DNA of 64,000 bases. It comes from Lytechinus variegatus. Lineage: Eukaryota > Echinodermata > Echinoidea > Temnopleuroida > Toxopneustidae. Location: NCBI RefSeq assembly GCF_018143015.1, contig NC_054742.1:57607195-57671194 (forward strand). Direction: 5' to 3'. Below the pieces are notes generated by a model, which was given only the letters and a program-made list of their open reading frames with translations, made no database searches and was not told the DNA's origin. A program made the position numbers and the translations under genes. Of this stretch, positions 25,668 through 62,761 are shown one piece after another (the first letter of the stretch is position 1; every line of letters begins with the position of its first letter).

Positions 25668-26142
25668 ATAAAACGAGAATGAAACCCATATGGAATGAGT
25701 TAGCTTGTGTGAAAGGAGAAAAATGAAAGAATAAGATCAACGGAAGTTTGGGTAAAATTGGACAAACAGGAAATTTGTGAGCATTTGAAATGTCAAGAAC
25801 ACTTATACTACTGAGATCCTCCAATTGGCAATGCGAACAAGGTCTGTGATCTCGTAGATGTACAACTCTCTTGTTTGGAAACTTAAAACAAACCCCAAAA
25901 CTCATCCATGAGTTGTGAAACCTGGTAAGTTGTATGCGTGTGACATCCCAGATGTTGGTCGCATTGCCAATGGAAGGATCTACATAACATTACTGATCTC
26001 AATATACAAATGCGTATAACATTCTTATTATTCATTCTATTTGTCATTCTTTTTTGCTGATCTATCATCGATCGGTATCTTCGATTTTTCTCTTTTTTAT
26101 TCATGAATTCATCTGATTTCAAGTGTTTATTCAGCCTTTAAA
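25668..26142. mobile_element. Long-TIR MITE, family 3, diverged
   Basis: The left arm has gagaatgaaaccc, gaaagaataagatcaacgg and gagatcctccaattggcaat. The right arm carries their reverse complements (attgccaatggaaggatct, atttgtcattctttt). Same family as 29,095-29,686. Confidence 0.65.
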
Positions 26143-26149
26143 ACCTGGT

Positions 26150-26320
26150 GGGTCTTTCATAAAGCTGTTTGTGAGGTTATGAATGACTTTACGAATGAAT
26201 GCATGGCATATGTTCTTAGATTGGAGTCAGCTTCATAGGGATATATAAGCACAAGAAACGGTCACAAATCCTCTGTAAAGTCATGCATAACTTCTGAACA
26301 GCTTTAGGAACAGTCCCTGG
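26150..26320. mobile_element. Small palindromic MITE
   Basis: ctttcataaagctgtttgtgag and atgactttac are mirrored by gtaaagtcatgcataacttctgaacagctttagg. The CCTGG-type ends place it near the CTGGGG group. Confidence 0.6.
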
Positions 26321-26614
26321 AGGTATGAAAGTTGCACAATTGTCTGTTGTTGTTTTTTAATCATGTATTTGTTAAGAATATAACACCATAATCAACACAA
26401 AATTACAAGTAAATCAAGAGAATTATGACCATACATTGTAATAAGCATATTTCTTCTTCTGATAAAGTACAGTCCACCGACTGGTGTATTGTCGTACTAT
26501 ATTTGGCAGGTCTGGTGTGGAGTATGTAAAGTGCCATTTTAAAATATTCTTAAAAAATACTAAGTGCAGCTAAAAAAAACGTAGCCTACATAAAGACCGT
26601 ACATAAAAACAGTA

Positions 26615-27480
26615 GGGAAAGGCGGGGTAAGTTGAGCATAGGGGCAAGTTGAGCCACCACCCCCAGGCCAATAATGAATGAGTCAGACATTGTGGTGGTG
26701 TCATGTAATTGATGACCCAACAACCCTTTACCCAACCATATTGTTTTCGACTTTGAAACAAAAGGTACTTTTTTAGACGGAAAAATACACATTTCTGCCA
26801 AAAAAGTAAAAAAGGGTATGAAATAAAGGAGCGCTTTTTACCCACACACGTCTTTAAATATAGTAAAGAAATAAGAACAATATTGTTAGTCCTGGGGCCC
26901 GTTGCAGAAAGAGTTGCAATCAATCGCAACTCTGAAAATCACGCGCATTTTGATTTTTGACCAATCAACAACGCGCATTCGGGACTTGCGCATGATTTTT
27001 AGAGTTGCGATTGATTGCAACTCTTTCTGCAACGGACCCCAGGTATGGATCTTCATTCTTGTCATAGTCTTTTAAATGATGGATGCATAAGAAATGTGTG
27101 GATTTAAAAATATCGCATTAAGTGCGAACTGGGGTACTTTGAGCCAGCCAACATGGGGCAAGTTGAGCCATGGTAATTCCTATGGTAATAAGAATGAAAA
27201 GTTAAAAAAAAACTTGAGAAGCCATTGATATTCAGGCAGAAAGGTGTAAGTTCACATGACATTTTTTTTACTCTTAGAGGATGTTAGTATTTATAGAGAA
27301 TTACCAAGTGAAAAGACTTGAAATAAAAAGTTGACATGCTGCTTTTTCCTGCATACATTTGGTACATAGTTTTTGTGGCTCAACTTACCCTAGAAGGTGG
27401 CACAAGTTACCCCACATATGGGGCAAGTTGAGCCATTTGACATCGTTTTTTTCAAAGGTCACAATTAATTTCAGTGTGGG
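26615..27480. repeat. Repeat element with GGGGCAAGTTGAGCC motifs
   Basis: ggggcaagttgagcc or close variants occur at about 26,627, 26,641, 27,154 and 27,420, with the reverse complement ggctcaacttacccta near 27,379. The palindromic MITE at 26,889-27,044 sits inside. No coding sequence. Confidence 0.6.
26889..27044. mobile_element. Hairpin MITE with near-perfect 50-base arms
   Basis: Starts cctggggcccgttgcagaaag and ends ctttctgcaacggaccccagg. Both arms contain gagttgcaatcaatcgcaac or its complement. The centre has ttgaccaatcaacaacg. It looks like a full-length single-unit hairpin element. Confidence 0.85.
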
Positions 27481-27609
27481 GGTAGAAAGTTGTTTATAGG
27501 TGAAAAATATTTCCCAAGGATCAAATTTAAAGGCAAGGTACATGTACTTATTTCTAAAATATTATTAGTCATATCAGTTCTAACATGCAAAATGCAAAAA
27601 GTCATCAAC

Positions 27610-27700
27610 AACAAATTTAGGGGGGGGACCGTCCCCCCCTCCTCAAATTTAGGGGGGGCACGTCCCCCCTGTCCCCCCCCCCCCCCCGCTTCCGCCGCCT
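27610..27700. repeat. G/C homopolymer block
   Basis: Alternating runs of G and C, including 14 or more consecutive C before gcttccgccgcc. It resembles the G/C-run edges of the hAT-like elements at 30,055 and 50,082. Possibly a transposon end. Confidence 0.5.
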
Positions 27701-27809
27701 ATGAGTGAATGTCCCTGAACAAAAAACATTCTTTCAAAATCCAAGAAGAGTTTCTTTTCCTTTTGATGAAGTTGCACAATTGTTGATGACCATGTCAATT
27801 TTTTTTTCT

Positions 27810-27905
27810 ATAATAATAATAATATATGTGATTTGTAATGTGCCAAATCTACTCGGCAGAGTGCCCAAGGCACAGTGAAAGAAAGAAAAGAGAAAAGTAC
27901 ATGAA
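27810..27905 (-). mobile_element. Probable CR1/L2 3' end fragment
   Basis: taataataataat followed by tgatttgtaatgtgcc and gagtgcccaaggcac. Read on the minus strand this is a short CR1/L2-type 3' end with an (ATT)n tail. Confidence 0.45.
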
Positions 27906-29094
27906 TTCTATCTGTTTATCATTCTCTCCATTTTGAATATCAGAGATTATGTGTATGCCACTTCATGGTATATAAATCAGTAGGATGTGGTGGTTGTTTG
28001 TGATGTACATAACAGAAATATTTTTGTATAGGTGCTATTTTTCTTGTCATTCCAAATTATTTGTGTGTGGATCAAGCTCAGAAGTATTAGGAGGGGCTTG
28101 GAGAAATTAATTTTGTTTATATATTTTAGAATTGTACTGTATGTTTTTATTTTCAAGTTTTGTTTTTTCGCATATTATTCAATTTTCTATATTTTCAGCA
28201 TTATTTGTATTATTTATCTTATTATTTGTTTATTTCTTTTGTACATTTTATTTACTCATTTTAAAAATTTATTATTCATTTATTTATTGGTGGGGGGAAA
28301 CTGCTGTTAATCTCTGCCGATGTTAATTTGTATAAACTTGTATAATTTGTATAATATTAAAGTTGTATATTATAAGTAAATTGATTTTATATTGTGTTTC
28401 ATGGTCTTAATTTGTTTTTCCATATGTTCTGTTGGATAACTAAACAAAATGATGTCAGCCTCTTCATCCTCGGTAACTGCTGTGATCCATTTTGACGTGC
28501 GAGTTCCTTACATCATTACCTACAAACTTGCAAATAACATGAGAAAAGCATTTCCATATGAAACAATTTTATTTGAGTTTTTAAATATATTCTGAAAATC
28601 TCAACTTTGTAACCTACTTAAATTTTCATGGAAATTGAGAAAGTTTTTTTTTTAATTTAATTTTTGTTGTTGTCTTTCTTGCTTATTTTTTTTCAATGAG
28701 AATTGTTTCTCAGTGAAAATAATTTCAGACTCTTCAAAAGGAGTTAAACAGTAAGGGGAGATCTAGGAGAGTTGATAACAAGTCAAGGTGGAAAACAGGA
28801 AGTGAGATGCATACCGGTACCTTGTATTATCACCCTGTTATATATCAGTTTTCGCTAGTGTTTTTAATTCCGGCCTATGATGTAAAATAAAGTGGAAAAG
28901 ATACAAGATGAATGAGAATTGAAATTTAAGGAGTGTATAAAAGGGAAAGGATCATGGAAATGAACAAGAGTACTTAAAATGGCCCATCTTTAGGTCAGTA
29001 TAAGCCTATTATCAAAATTTCAGCTCGCGTTTCGCGATGTATTGATATATTGTCCTATAGTACCTAGCCTTGTAAAAGTCATGTTAACAAGTAC
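27906..29094. other. AT-rich region without a gene
   Basis: A T-rich block at 28,100-28,290 and no recognisable motif. A stretch near 29,020-29,040 (agctcgcgtttcgcg) resembles the GCGAGCGCGAAG repeat at 50,410. Confidence 0.35.
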
Positions 29095-29686
29095 TTAAAG
29101 GAGAATGAAACCTTTAGAATAAGTTGGCGTGTGTCGAAACAGAAAAATCAAAGAATAAGAACAAAGAAAGTTTGAGAAAAATCGGACAAATAACAAGAAA
29201 GTTATGAGCATTTGAATATTGCAATCACTAATGCTATGGAGATCCTCCCATTGGCAATACGACAAGGATGTGTGATGTCACATGTGAACAACTTTCCCTT
29301 TGATGGACTATAAAATACCCTCAAAATGTCTCTTTCTGCTTTATCTTGTGGTGATACAAACTCTTTATCCATGATGTATTCTTTAAAAATCTGTATTACA
29401 TGCCCTCCTATAGAAAGAACACATGATCTACTGATAGATGTGATAAAAGAGGCAATTTAAGTGAAATATGTACTAAAGTAATGGGGGGAGTTGTTCATCA
29501 GTGACATCACACATCTTTGTCTAATTGCCAATTTGAGGATCTCCATAGAATTAGTAATCGCAACATTCAAATGCTCATAACTTTCTCATTATTTGTCCGA
29601 TTTTCTCTAACTTTCGTTGATCTGTTTCTTTGATTTTTCTGTTTTGAAACAAGCTATCTTGTTCCAAAGGTTTCATTCTCCTTTAA
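29095..29686. mobile_element. TTAA-flanked long-TIR MITE, family 3
   Basis: Ends are TTAA followed by aggagaatgaaacc, and ggtttcattctcctttaa. The arms run about 200 bases each and include aatcggacaaataacaagaaa, its complement, and gatcctcccattggcaat. TTAA sits at both edges (29,095-29,098 and 29,683-29,686), as in TTAA-targeting (piggyBac-like) insertions. Confidence 0.85.
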
Positions 29687-30054
29687 AACTTGAGGACTAC
29701 CCTACCCTCAACTGCCATAAAGGGGCAGCTAGAGGGCTTAAGGGCTATGGACTCCAAAAGTTTAGGAGTTATGGAACCAAAGAAAAAAATATGAAAAATA
29801 AAAAGGAAAGGAGAAGGGGTTAAATATATTATTTTTTTCAGTTATCAAAGTAATATATCACAAAACACAAAATTACATTTTTGTATCAAAAAGGTATAAA
29901 ATAAGAATTTCGCGCACTCGCTCAGCCTTTTTTTTCTTCCAAAAAACAAATCTTGACCCATACGCCATGTATGACCCCCTCAAAAATTAGGCTCATTGTG
30001 CCACCAATTTCCCCACTCCCTCCTTAAAACTAGCACAAAACAAATCTCTCACAT
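29687..30054. other. No supported feature
   Basis: Purine-rich and AT-rich; nothing recognised. Confidence 0.3.
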
Positions 30055-30120
30055 ACAGTGGCGGATCCGGGGGGGGGGCGGCACATCCGACCTGTCCCCC
30101 CCCCCTTTTTAAAGCCAGGC
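30055..30120. mobile_element. hAT-like terminal fragment
   Basis: cagtggcggatccggggg followed by runs of C; the first bases match the hAT-like end at 50,082 (caggcgcggatcca). I found no matching inverted end within several kilobases. Confidence 0.5.
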
Positions 30121-31085
30121 AAAAATTTTAATGTAAATATGACGTTCTTACAAGTGTGTCCCACCCCCTTTTGAAAGTCACAGCATATGTTTTAATTATA
30201 GGCCTACACAGCTGAAGACACTTTACTTGTCAAAGTTTACATGTGGACGAATTCGCCTCATTTTGGGGTGAAAACCCAATGAACGGATGTATTCACGATA
30301 GCGCCGTAATATGGAATTCCAGTCCTAAAAAATGCTCCCTTTTCACGGGTTTCAAGCCAGTTAGTTACTTCAGCTCGCAAATGTTATATTTGTTAAGTAA
30401 AGATAGAAGGTAATATTAAAGGGGACATAAGAAAAAAAAGGGAACTCGGAATAAAAGGGAAATTTCAAAATGAGGGGAAAAAACAAAAGGAGGAAAGAAA
30501 GAAAGGGGGAGGGAGAGAGGAAGGGAAAAGGTGAAACTAAAAATTGGATTTAGGCTTAAGACATTTTGAAAGAGAATCTAGATCTAAAAACGGAACATTC
30601 TTCCTTCTCAATCTCATTTAATTTTCTTCTACTTCTCACTTTCTCCTATTCTCTCCTTTTCTTTCTTTCTTTATTTGATCTTCTTTTTGTTCTTCTCCCT
30701 TCTTGCTCTTGCGCCGACACGATTAGATCAGAGAGATACGACCTCAGAGTCAGATGCTGGTAATAATTTATTCACATTTGGCCCTTTAAATATGCGCCAT
30801 CTACGTTTTAGAGAGGAAAATTACCCGCTCGATGCTGTCATAATTGAATTTTTTACTCCCCCTAATTTTTATCAATTTAATATTTTTTTTATTGATTTTG
30901 AAAATCAGTGGAGTAAATCAGAATAATTGTGCATTCAGTAGTAAAAAAAAAATGATTTTGTTTGGCGAATCATTTATTTTATAGAAAAATTACTTGATTA
31001 TTTGTATGACAAATCAATCAAAAACATTAATCTTGAGGGAGTATTTGTCATAGATGGAATTGCACAAAACAAATCACATGGCTGC
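30121..31085. other. Upstream region of MCM6
   Basis: Purine-rich near 30,430-30,530 (gaaagaaaggggg), pyrimidine-rich near 30,600-30,710. No gene seen. Confidence 0.35.
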
Positions 31086-31088
31086 CGT

Positions 31089-31097
31089 GGCGCGAAA
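31089..31097 (-). promoter_or_regulatory. E2F-type site upstream of MCM6
   Basis: ggcgcgaaa on the plus strand is tttcgcgcc on the minus strand, matching the E2F consensus TTTSGCGC exactly. It lies 233-241 bases before the MCM6 ATG, in the only GC-rich stretch of the upstream region (31,080-31,210). MCM genes are E2F targets in animals; binding here is inferred. Confidence 0.6.
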
Positions 31098-31329
31098 GAA
31101 GTGTGCGATGAATTGAATCTCGCGCAGTACCGCTGAGCAGAGAGTCCATCAACATCCCATACCCAGCGGCCAGACCGGGCGACGCGCCAGACCAGTCACC
31201 GTATACCGCATTTACATACAGTTAGCTGAGCTAGTCATATCTGTCTATGCACTGCACGTCAATATCTTCGAGGAAGCTCACTTCAATTGTTTTTGTTGAC
31301 GAGAAAAGTTTATTTTTCTCAAATCTACA

Positions 31330-45266
<13,937 letters not shown>

Positions 45267-45293
<27 letters not shown>

Positions 45294-45480
45294 GTCATCC
45301 AAGAAATCAGGAAATATTCTTCAAATTATTTATATCCACTGAGAGCATGGTGAGAGATTCCCAAGACATCGGGAAATAATGCTAAATTATTCATATTCGC
45401 TGATATCATGGTGAAAGATCCATTCAAGCTTCTTCATCGAAGACTGGGTCCCCAAGAAATGATGCTAAAGATCACTTGTG
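45267..45480 (+). repeat. MCM6 stop-codon region repeated in the 3' UTR
   Basis: The last coding bases and stop (catccgaacttctcaatcga, then agactag) reappear at about 45,420-45,450 as cattcaagcttcttcatcga, then agactgg; the stop became TGG. Between them, two ~60-base units at 45,300 and 45,361 share aagaaatc.gg.aaata, then .ttatt.atat.c.ctgag..catggtgagagat. Confidence 0.75.
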
Positions 45481-46405
45481 GTGACGATGCTTTTCGTGAA
45501 GGAGAAGGGAAAAGTCTGTTGTACTCCTTTGAAATTTGTTGAAAGAAAATTAGTAACTATGACTTCTTGCACTTACAACTTGTAATCCTGTAATAATTAT
45601 ATCTTTCATGGTAATAATTGTGGGGTTTAGACTTACAGTCAGTGAGGGAGATGGTGAAAAGTCTGTTGTAGCAGTGTTGATGCACTGATAACATCAAACT
45701 CCAGTAACAATTATAGTTCTAAGACATTGGGAAATAATGTTTGATTTAAAACTTTTTAGATTCATCCTTCTGTCACAATAGACACGATGTTCAAAAGTGG
45801 AGCTCTCTGAATGTAATTCAGGTTATGTATGTAAGTATGTGTATATTTTGTAAATAGAATGTTAAATACATCAATAGAATTCATGATTGTACTGCTTCTA
45901 TACCTTTACAATGTAATTTGAAGTAATGAAAACACAGGTGAAATATTCATATAAATAATCAAGTGTATTTTATACTTATTTTGATACTTTGACAAGGCTT
46001 TGGGATTAGCAACATCATCATACCATCTGGATTTTGGTAAAAATACACCACCTTTGTAAATTCTATCAAAACAAATAATTGAATGCTGATTCATGTAGTT
46101 GCACATTCAGCACTCATTTATTCATCACATCTTCTGCAAAAAGTATTCGGATCAGAGATAATCTTTGGCAATAGTCTCTCTGTAATGCACTCATAGTTTT
46201 TTCCATTAGTGAAAGTTTTGTAAGTTTCCAGCAGATTCATTTGTATCAGAGGAAACCTTGCTTTGTAAGATTATTCAAAAGATGTTGAAAATATTTTTTC
46301 ATTCAAAAGCACTGAATTAGAAAAATTATACATTTGTAAAGCTACTTGTTCAAATTATCAAGTTTGTGTGATTGATTGAAATAAAGAAATCTTCTATAAT
46401 CTTGA
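45294..46405 (+). other. Probable 3' UTR of MCM6
   Basis: AT-rich; contains the tandem units above and an aataaa signal at 46,380-46,385, the first clear one after the stop. The UTR would be about 1.1 kb; an earlier weak signal is possible. Confidence 0.45.
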
Positions 46406-47040
46406 ATTTGAGGTATTTTGTCATTCAGGTGTCCATAAACTTCTCAACTATATCTTGTATCATATACAATTCATGCCAGATATCATTTGCAATGATTTAA
46501 GACCATCCTTTCACTTCCAGAGTAAAATATGAATGAGAGTTCGAAATTTGTGTCAGAATTGTGAGTTGGAGAGGAACTAGAATTAGACCGCGTCGTTTTA
46601 GACCAAAGAGTAGAATGGGTGGGGTAGACAAAGTGGCAAATTACCATGAAGCCAACTTTGAAAAAATCGAAAGGTTTGTTTTTATGCTATTGCTTTCTTT
46701 TACAGGATTTGTTATTCTACCTCATTAATGGTAAATTCTCACAAGTTTATGAGTGGTGAGGCCATGCTCAATCTCTATGCTAGAATTGTGGGGTGCCAAA
46801 ATGTCAAAAATGTGTTCTTTCCTCATCAATGATGAATAAAACTTTAGTTATGATATCCAAAGAGTTCACGAATTATTCAAGTGTCAACTGAGCTGATAGA
46901 TTGAACCTTTACATAATAGAGATTTGTGTCACTGTTGGCTATCCATAGTTAGACCACAACTTCATAGTCCACGGTTAAAATTAAACATTCAGAATGCAGC
47001 CAGCAGACATAAGTGGAGATAGCTTTCCATTATATCTCGG
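46406..47040. other. Intergenic, between convergent genes
   Basis: No feature besides tagaccaaagagt-type phrases near 46,585-46,640 that recur at 39,600 and 23,260. Confidence 0.3.
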
Positions 47041-58269
<11,229 letters not shown>

Positions 58270-58299
58270 CTTGATTAATATTCTCCACTGTGAAAGCCC

Positions 58300-58990
58300 A
58301 CAGATAAAATATTAAGGACATTAAGGACTTATTTCATGACATGAAAGAGAGAGTAAAAAGAAACAAAGGAAGCAGCATCAAAAGAGTCACCTCTAAAATA
58401 TTACACCTTGACGAAACAATCAAACAATATGGCGCGGTATCCCTGGGGTGGAGATCTCTCTATAAGGAAAGGACTATTATATTTTTATTTGTAGTATTAC
58501 CATATTATATAACAGGGTGAAATGTGTCAAGGAATGGCCGTACGCAGAATTTTTTTCGCTGGCAGGGGCAGGACGTCTAAACGTAAAAAAACCCAACAAC
58601 TCGAAAGCGAGGGAACGAAGAGACCGAGCATGTCATTGAGGCGCTTTTCCAGTTGTAAAGTGAAATTAAAGGATTTTTTAAAGTAAAAATATCTAAGCTT
58701 TAACCCCCCCCCCTTGGCATGTGCCAAGGAGGGGATAGAAGTATCAATAACGATTCCAAATGCTTTAGTAAATCCGAATCATTAACTCTTATGATTCACA
58801 CATCGAATCAGTGTATGATAAAATGAACTAAGAAAATACATTTTTTTTCAATTTAGGTCTACATACCGTCAAGTTAGAATCAATTAGAAGGACGAGAGCT
58901 TTTGCAGTGACTCGATCCCTTTTAGCGAAGACGATGAAATGAAGAAGATAGAGCCTAATGTATAGTTCATATATCTTTATCATATCTTTA
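58300..58990. other. Upstream of the protease gene
   Basis: Contains the likely promoter region; no TATA-like element I would stand by. A C-run (aaccccccccccttgg) lies near 58,705. Confidence 0.35.
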
Positions 58991-58993
58991 TCA

Positions 58994-59021
58994 TAATCAT
59001 ACAACAGCTGTTGTATGATTA
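58994..59021. repeat. Perfect 28-base palindrome
   Basis: Left half taatcatacaacag is followed immediately by its exact complement ctgttgtatgatta. There is no spacer. The core is CAGCTG. Confidence 0.9.
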
Positions 59022-59299
59022 CCAAAAATATGGTTAATATTTTACTTGTCAATATCATGATTGAATCCCTTGTCTTGTCGAGTATGCGGCGCACTATAGC
59101 AGACTTGAAATGGGGGGGGGGGGGGGCTGAGAGAATTTCGATGACCTTTTCTTTCTTCCCCCTTTTTTGCTTGTCAGATTTTTTTAAGGGGAAGTGCTGC
59201 AGGAAATGGGGGTCACCTTTGACCCATTTTTTCCTTTTAGTTTTCAAATATTGTTTTGCCCCTCCTGATGATATGATGTTTCTAATTTACACAGTTAAA

Positions 59300-59495
59300 A
59301 AAATAGCACGTTGTTTAAGCCTGTCACTCTTACAAGTTTATTTGTTTAAACTTTTTGTGTAATTGTTTGAACTTTTTAAACAACTTGTTTGACAATTCTA
59401 AACAGTTGTGTAAAAAGTTTAAACAGTTGTTCAAAAAGTTAAAAGAATAGTAGTTAGAGTGACCGGCTTGAACAACGTGCTTAACATTTTTGACA
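59300..59495. mobile_element. Hairpin MITE with TIRs
   Basis: agcacgttgtttaagcctgtc, then actct at the left (about 59,306-59,330), is mirrored by agagtgaccggcttgaacaa, then cgtgct at about 59,456-59,481. The interior is rich in gtttaaac and ttgtt phrases that themselves pair. No coding capacity. Confidence 0.75.
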
Positions 59496-59584
59496 GCGTT
59501 TTTACGGTGTTATGCTTCATTTTCTTATTCTTATTGGCCTAAAATGATATATAAAAAACTGTTTAATTCCGACCTATTTGTTGC

Positions 59585-59785
59585 GCCCCTCATTTTCTCC
59601 CCCTCCTCCACTCTCTCTGTCTCTCTCTTAAAGTCGATTTTCCTTAATTCTCTTTGCTATCCCCTCCAGTTACCTTTCCCCATGCATCCATCTCCCATTC
59701 CGTTTTCATCATCACCCCCTCTCTCTCCCTCTTTCTCTCTCTCTCCCTCCACCCCCCACCCCCCCCCCCCCCCCTCTCTATCATT
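59585..59785. repeat. Pyrimidine-rich low-complexity region
   Basis: ctctctctg, cctctttctctctctc and a C run near 59,750-59,775. Confidence 0.75.
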
Positions 59786-60004
59786 CTTTTGCGATCCTTT
59801 TTTATTTTATGAAAGGAACCATACAACATTGAAAGACACAGTTTCCCCAAAATGTACCTTTTTTGTGTTTCATGATTATCAACAAAAGACATTGTAACGC
59901 TTTCAGAACTAACAGACTTGAAACATTTTTAATTAATGAATTTTCACGTAGATTATAAAGAAATTCGACTTTGGCTTTGTCGTGCAAAAAATAAATGTAC
60001 ACAC

Positions 60005-60305
60005 AAAGTGAAATTCATCCTGACGAGAAATGTTGGAGAAAATGTGATGAAAATCCATTAATATGGATCCATTAATAAGAGGCAGGTTATGGAATCGTTT
60101 TTTTTTTTATCTTTTTTTCCACCCGCGCAAATTTAAAATCACTTTCATTAGAATGTTATTTTTGGGAATTCATATGATTTATATTCATATAAAGGAACTG
60201 CTCGTCTGTGACGTCACAAAATCAGACTTTAAAAATTGATGAATCCGTTATTTTTTTCTGTTTTTCTTATCACTTTATCGCCAGGGTGAACTTCCCCTTT
60301 AATTT
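60005..60305. mobile_element. Family 2 MITE, right end well kept
   Basis: The right end cagggtgaacttccccttta matches the MITE at 31,803-32,304. The left end (gtgaaattcatcctgacgag) is diverged. Confidence 0.65.
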
Positions 60306-61200
60306 ACAGCAGATAGGGCAATTGATATTTCATAATCATTCATAATAATTTAGTGTTATATCAAAAATTAATTACAAATGAGTATAACCAATCACAACTT
60401 CAAAATTAAAAAAGTGCAATTGTGGTTCAATTCGTGGGTAAAGATATACCATGAAAATGTATATAGGCCTATAATGAGTTATGATTGCTAAAACACTGAG
60501 TGTCACGTAAAAAAAGGTTTTATCGAAGTAATACGTAAAAACTATTTAATCTCAAATCGGAGAGAGAAATAAGAGTTAAGCAATCCTGTGAGTTGTGACA
60601 GAAACCTATTTTGTTCACAGACTAATAAATAAAATGGCACATGGATATAATATTCAAATATAACATTAAATATTATATTTTAAATACTTTGTAAATTGCT
60701 ATCGCTAAAACGGACATCTCGGACAACAAAACCTTTTAATTATTTTCCTCCGGAAAAAACTTCACTGACCGGAAACTAAAAAAAAACAATTTGAGAGACA
60801 TTTTATTAAGACATTTCATTTAAACGTAATTAACCCCTCAACTTAAAAATCTGAATTAAGTCAATCCTCAATATAAAAGTAGATGATATTATATACAAAA
60901 ATTGACTGCAACAAGTAATTGCAATTTTCAACGTCCAAGTAAGAGCCTAAATCGCTATTTATCTGTTAATACCGAATTGTGTTCAGTACCTAATGAATAC
61001 AACACACACAAATTTCCGAATTCAGTTGCATTTGTTCTTAGTTAAGAATAAATAATTTTGTGCAGCTTGTACAAAGTCCAATGGACCTGAAGGACTGTTG
61101 AGAATATTGAATAAAAAAAATGTCGTACCGTTTGTGTAATCTGTTCAATCAATTTGAATATTTCCAATAAATCTGAAAATTGGGGGGGGGGTCCTTTCAC
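60306..61200. other. AT-rich intergenic DNA
   Basis: No feature seen besides a G-run near 61,182. Confidence 0.3.
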
Positions 61201-61212
61201 AACGAGTTATAT

Positions 61213-61785
61213 GGGTACTCCGGGCTGAAAATATTTATATCTAAATAAACAGAGTATAATTGACTAAATTGCTGAAAATTTCAACAAAATCTGACAACAA
61301 TTAAAGTTATTGAAGTTTAAAGTTTAGCCATATTTTCTGAAAACAGTTTATGCAGGTCGTCATGAATATTCAATAGGTGGGCTGATTATGTCACATCCCC
61401 ACTTTCCCTTTTCTTATATTTTTACATTAAATTAGAATTATTTCATTTTTTACATGTGTTAATGATATATCTCCCTTATGATAAAATAAGTTGCAGCAAT
61501 TTAATCAGTTGTGAATCCAACTTTTTTTATTTCTTGGGGGAAAATTTAAATAAACATTATCTCGTATAATAAAATACAAAAGAACAAGTGGGGATATGAC
61601 ATCATCGATTTGCTCATTGAATATTCATGAAGACATTTACAGAACTGTTTGATCAAAATAATACAAATCTTTAAAATGCCGTCGTAACTTTGCTTTTTTT
61701 TGTCCGAAATTGAACATATTTTCAGTGCTTTGTCTTATTTTTCTTATCTGTTCAAATCATATTATTATCAGCCTGGAGTACCCCT
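61213..61785. mobile_element. Long-TIR MITE, family 4
   Basis: Starts gggtactccgggctgaaaat and ends cctggagtacccc followed by ttaa. The arms contain caattaaagttattgaagt and the reverse complement gtcgtaactttg. The body motif has the same pattern as families 1-3. Confidence 0.75.
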
Positions 61786-62350
61786 TAAGGTATGACTTAA
61801 ATCGTGCTTAAGTGCTAGCGCCCGCATGATATTTAGCGTGCAATCCCATTGATTAAAATTATTTATTTATTTATTATTGCGCGTATCCTTAGCATATTAA
61901 TTCGAACAATGCGATGGCACATTTTTAACCGAATGCAATAAGAATTTTTTTTTTTTTATTGTTAAAGGGTGGAAAGTTGCACCCGTTAACGAAGATACAA
62001 TATTTCACCTCTTTGAATGCTAAATATTTTGCATCATAAAAGGTGCAAAGTTGCCTTTAAAATGCAAACTTTTTTTTATTTCTTAGTATGCACCATATAT
62101 TTTATACAACGGACAAGTTTACTCACAAGTCAAGTACCAACTGTTAACGCAGCATATAACATTTAATCGCCTCTAAAATATGTAAGTGTGTGCTTGCTAT
62201 ATACAGCTATAAGATAAGAACACCATGGGTGCATTAATTGAGTTTACGCACATTTCGATCTTAAAACTGAAAATATCACAAGCAATCATGCAGAATAGGC
62301 ACATATCGATTCACAATTTTTTACATCAAAAATTATTTCAAAATAAAATG
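61786..62350. other. AT-rich intergenic DNA
   Basis: A small inverted repeat (gggtggaaagttgcaccc) near 61,965; nothing else seen. Confidence 0.3.
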
Positions 62351-62359
62351 ATAACAGTA

Positions 62360-62535
62360 CCTGAAGGATAGATAGAAAAGACAGAGAAGAAGAATACGAT
62401 GAGGAAGAAGGAGAAGAAGAAAATAAATAGAAGAAGAAGGAGGAGGAGGAGAAGAGGAATGGGAAGGAAGAGGAGGAATGAAAATCGAAAAAGGTGAACA
62501 ATACGAGGAAGAAGAAAGGAAAAAAATATCGGTGT
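62360..62535. repeat. Polypurine (GAA/GGA) tract
   Basis: Nearly all A and G on the plus strand (gaagaagaa, gaggaggaggagaa), about 170 bases. On the minus strand it lies just after the stop of the gene ending at 62,762, perhaps in its 3' UTR. Confidence 0.8.
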
Positions 62536-62761
62536 ACATTTTGTGAATAAATTCTCCTTTTTAAACAATATTTCAACCCCTTTCTCAACTTTTATCAATA
62601 ATTTCTGCAGTAACACAATCCTTATTTCGAAAACAGTCTCGACAATCGTAATATGTGAAAAAAGGCGTCCAAGGTATGTGACATACGAATAATATCTTAA
62701 CATAATAAATAATTATTTACAAATACTTAAAGGTAGATCATTGAGAATGATCCGGGTAGTT

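Noticed and set aside
28032..28326. Membrane-like small protein
   Set aside because: The T-rich sequence makes Phe/Ile/Leu codons by composition.
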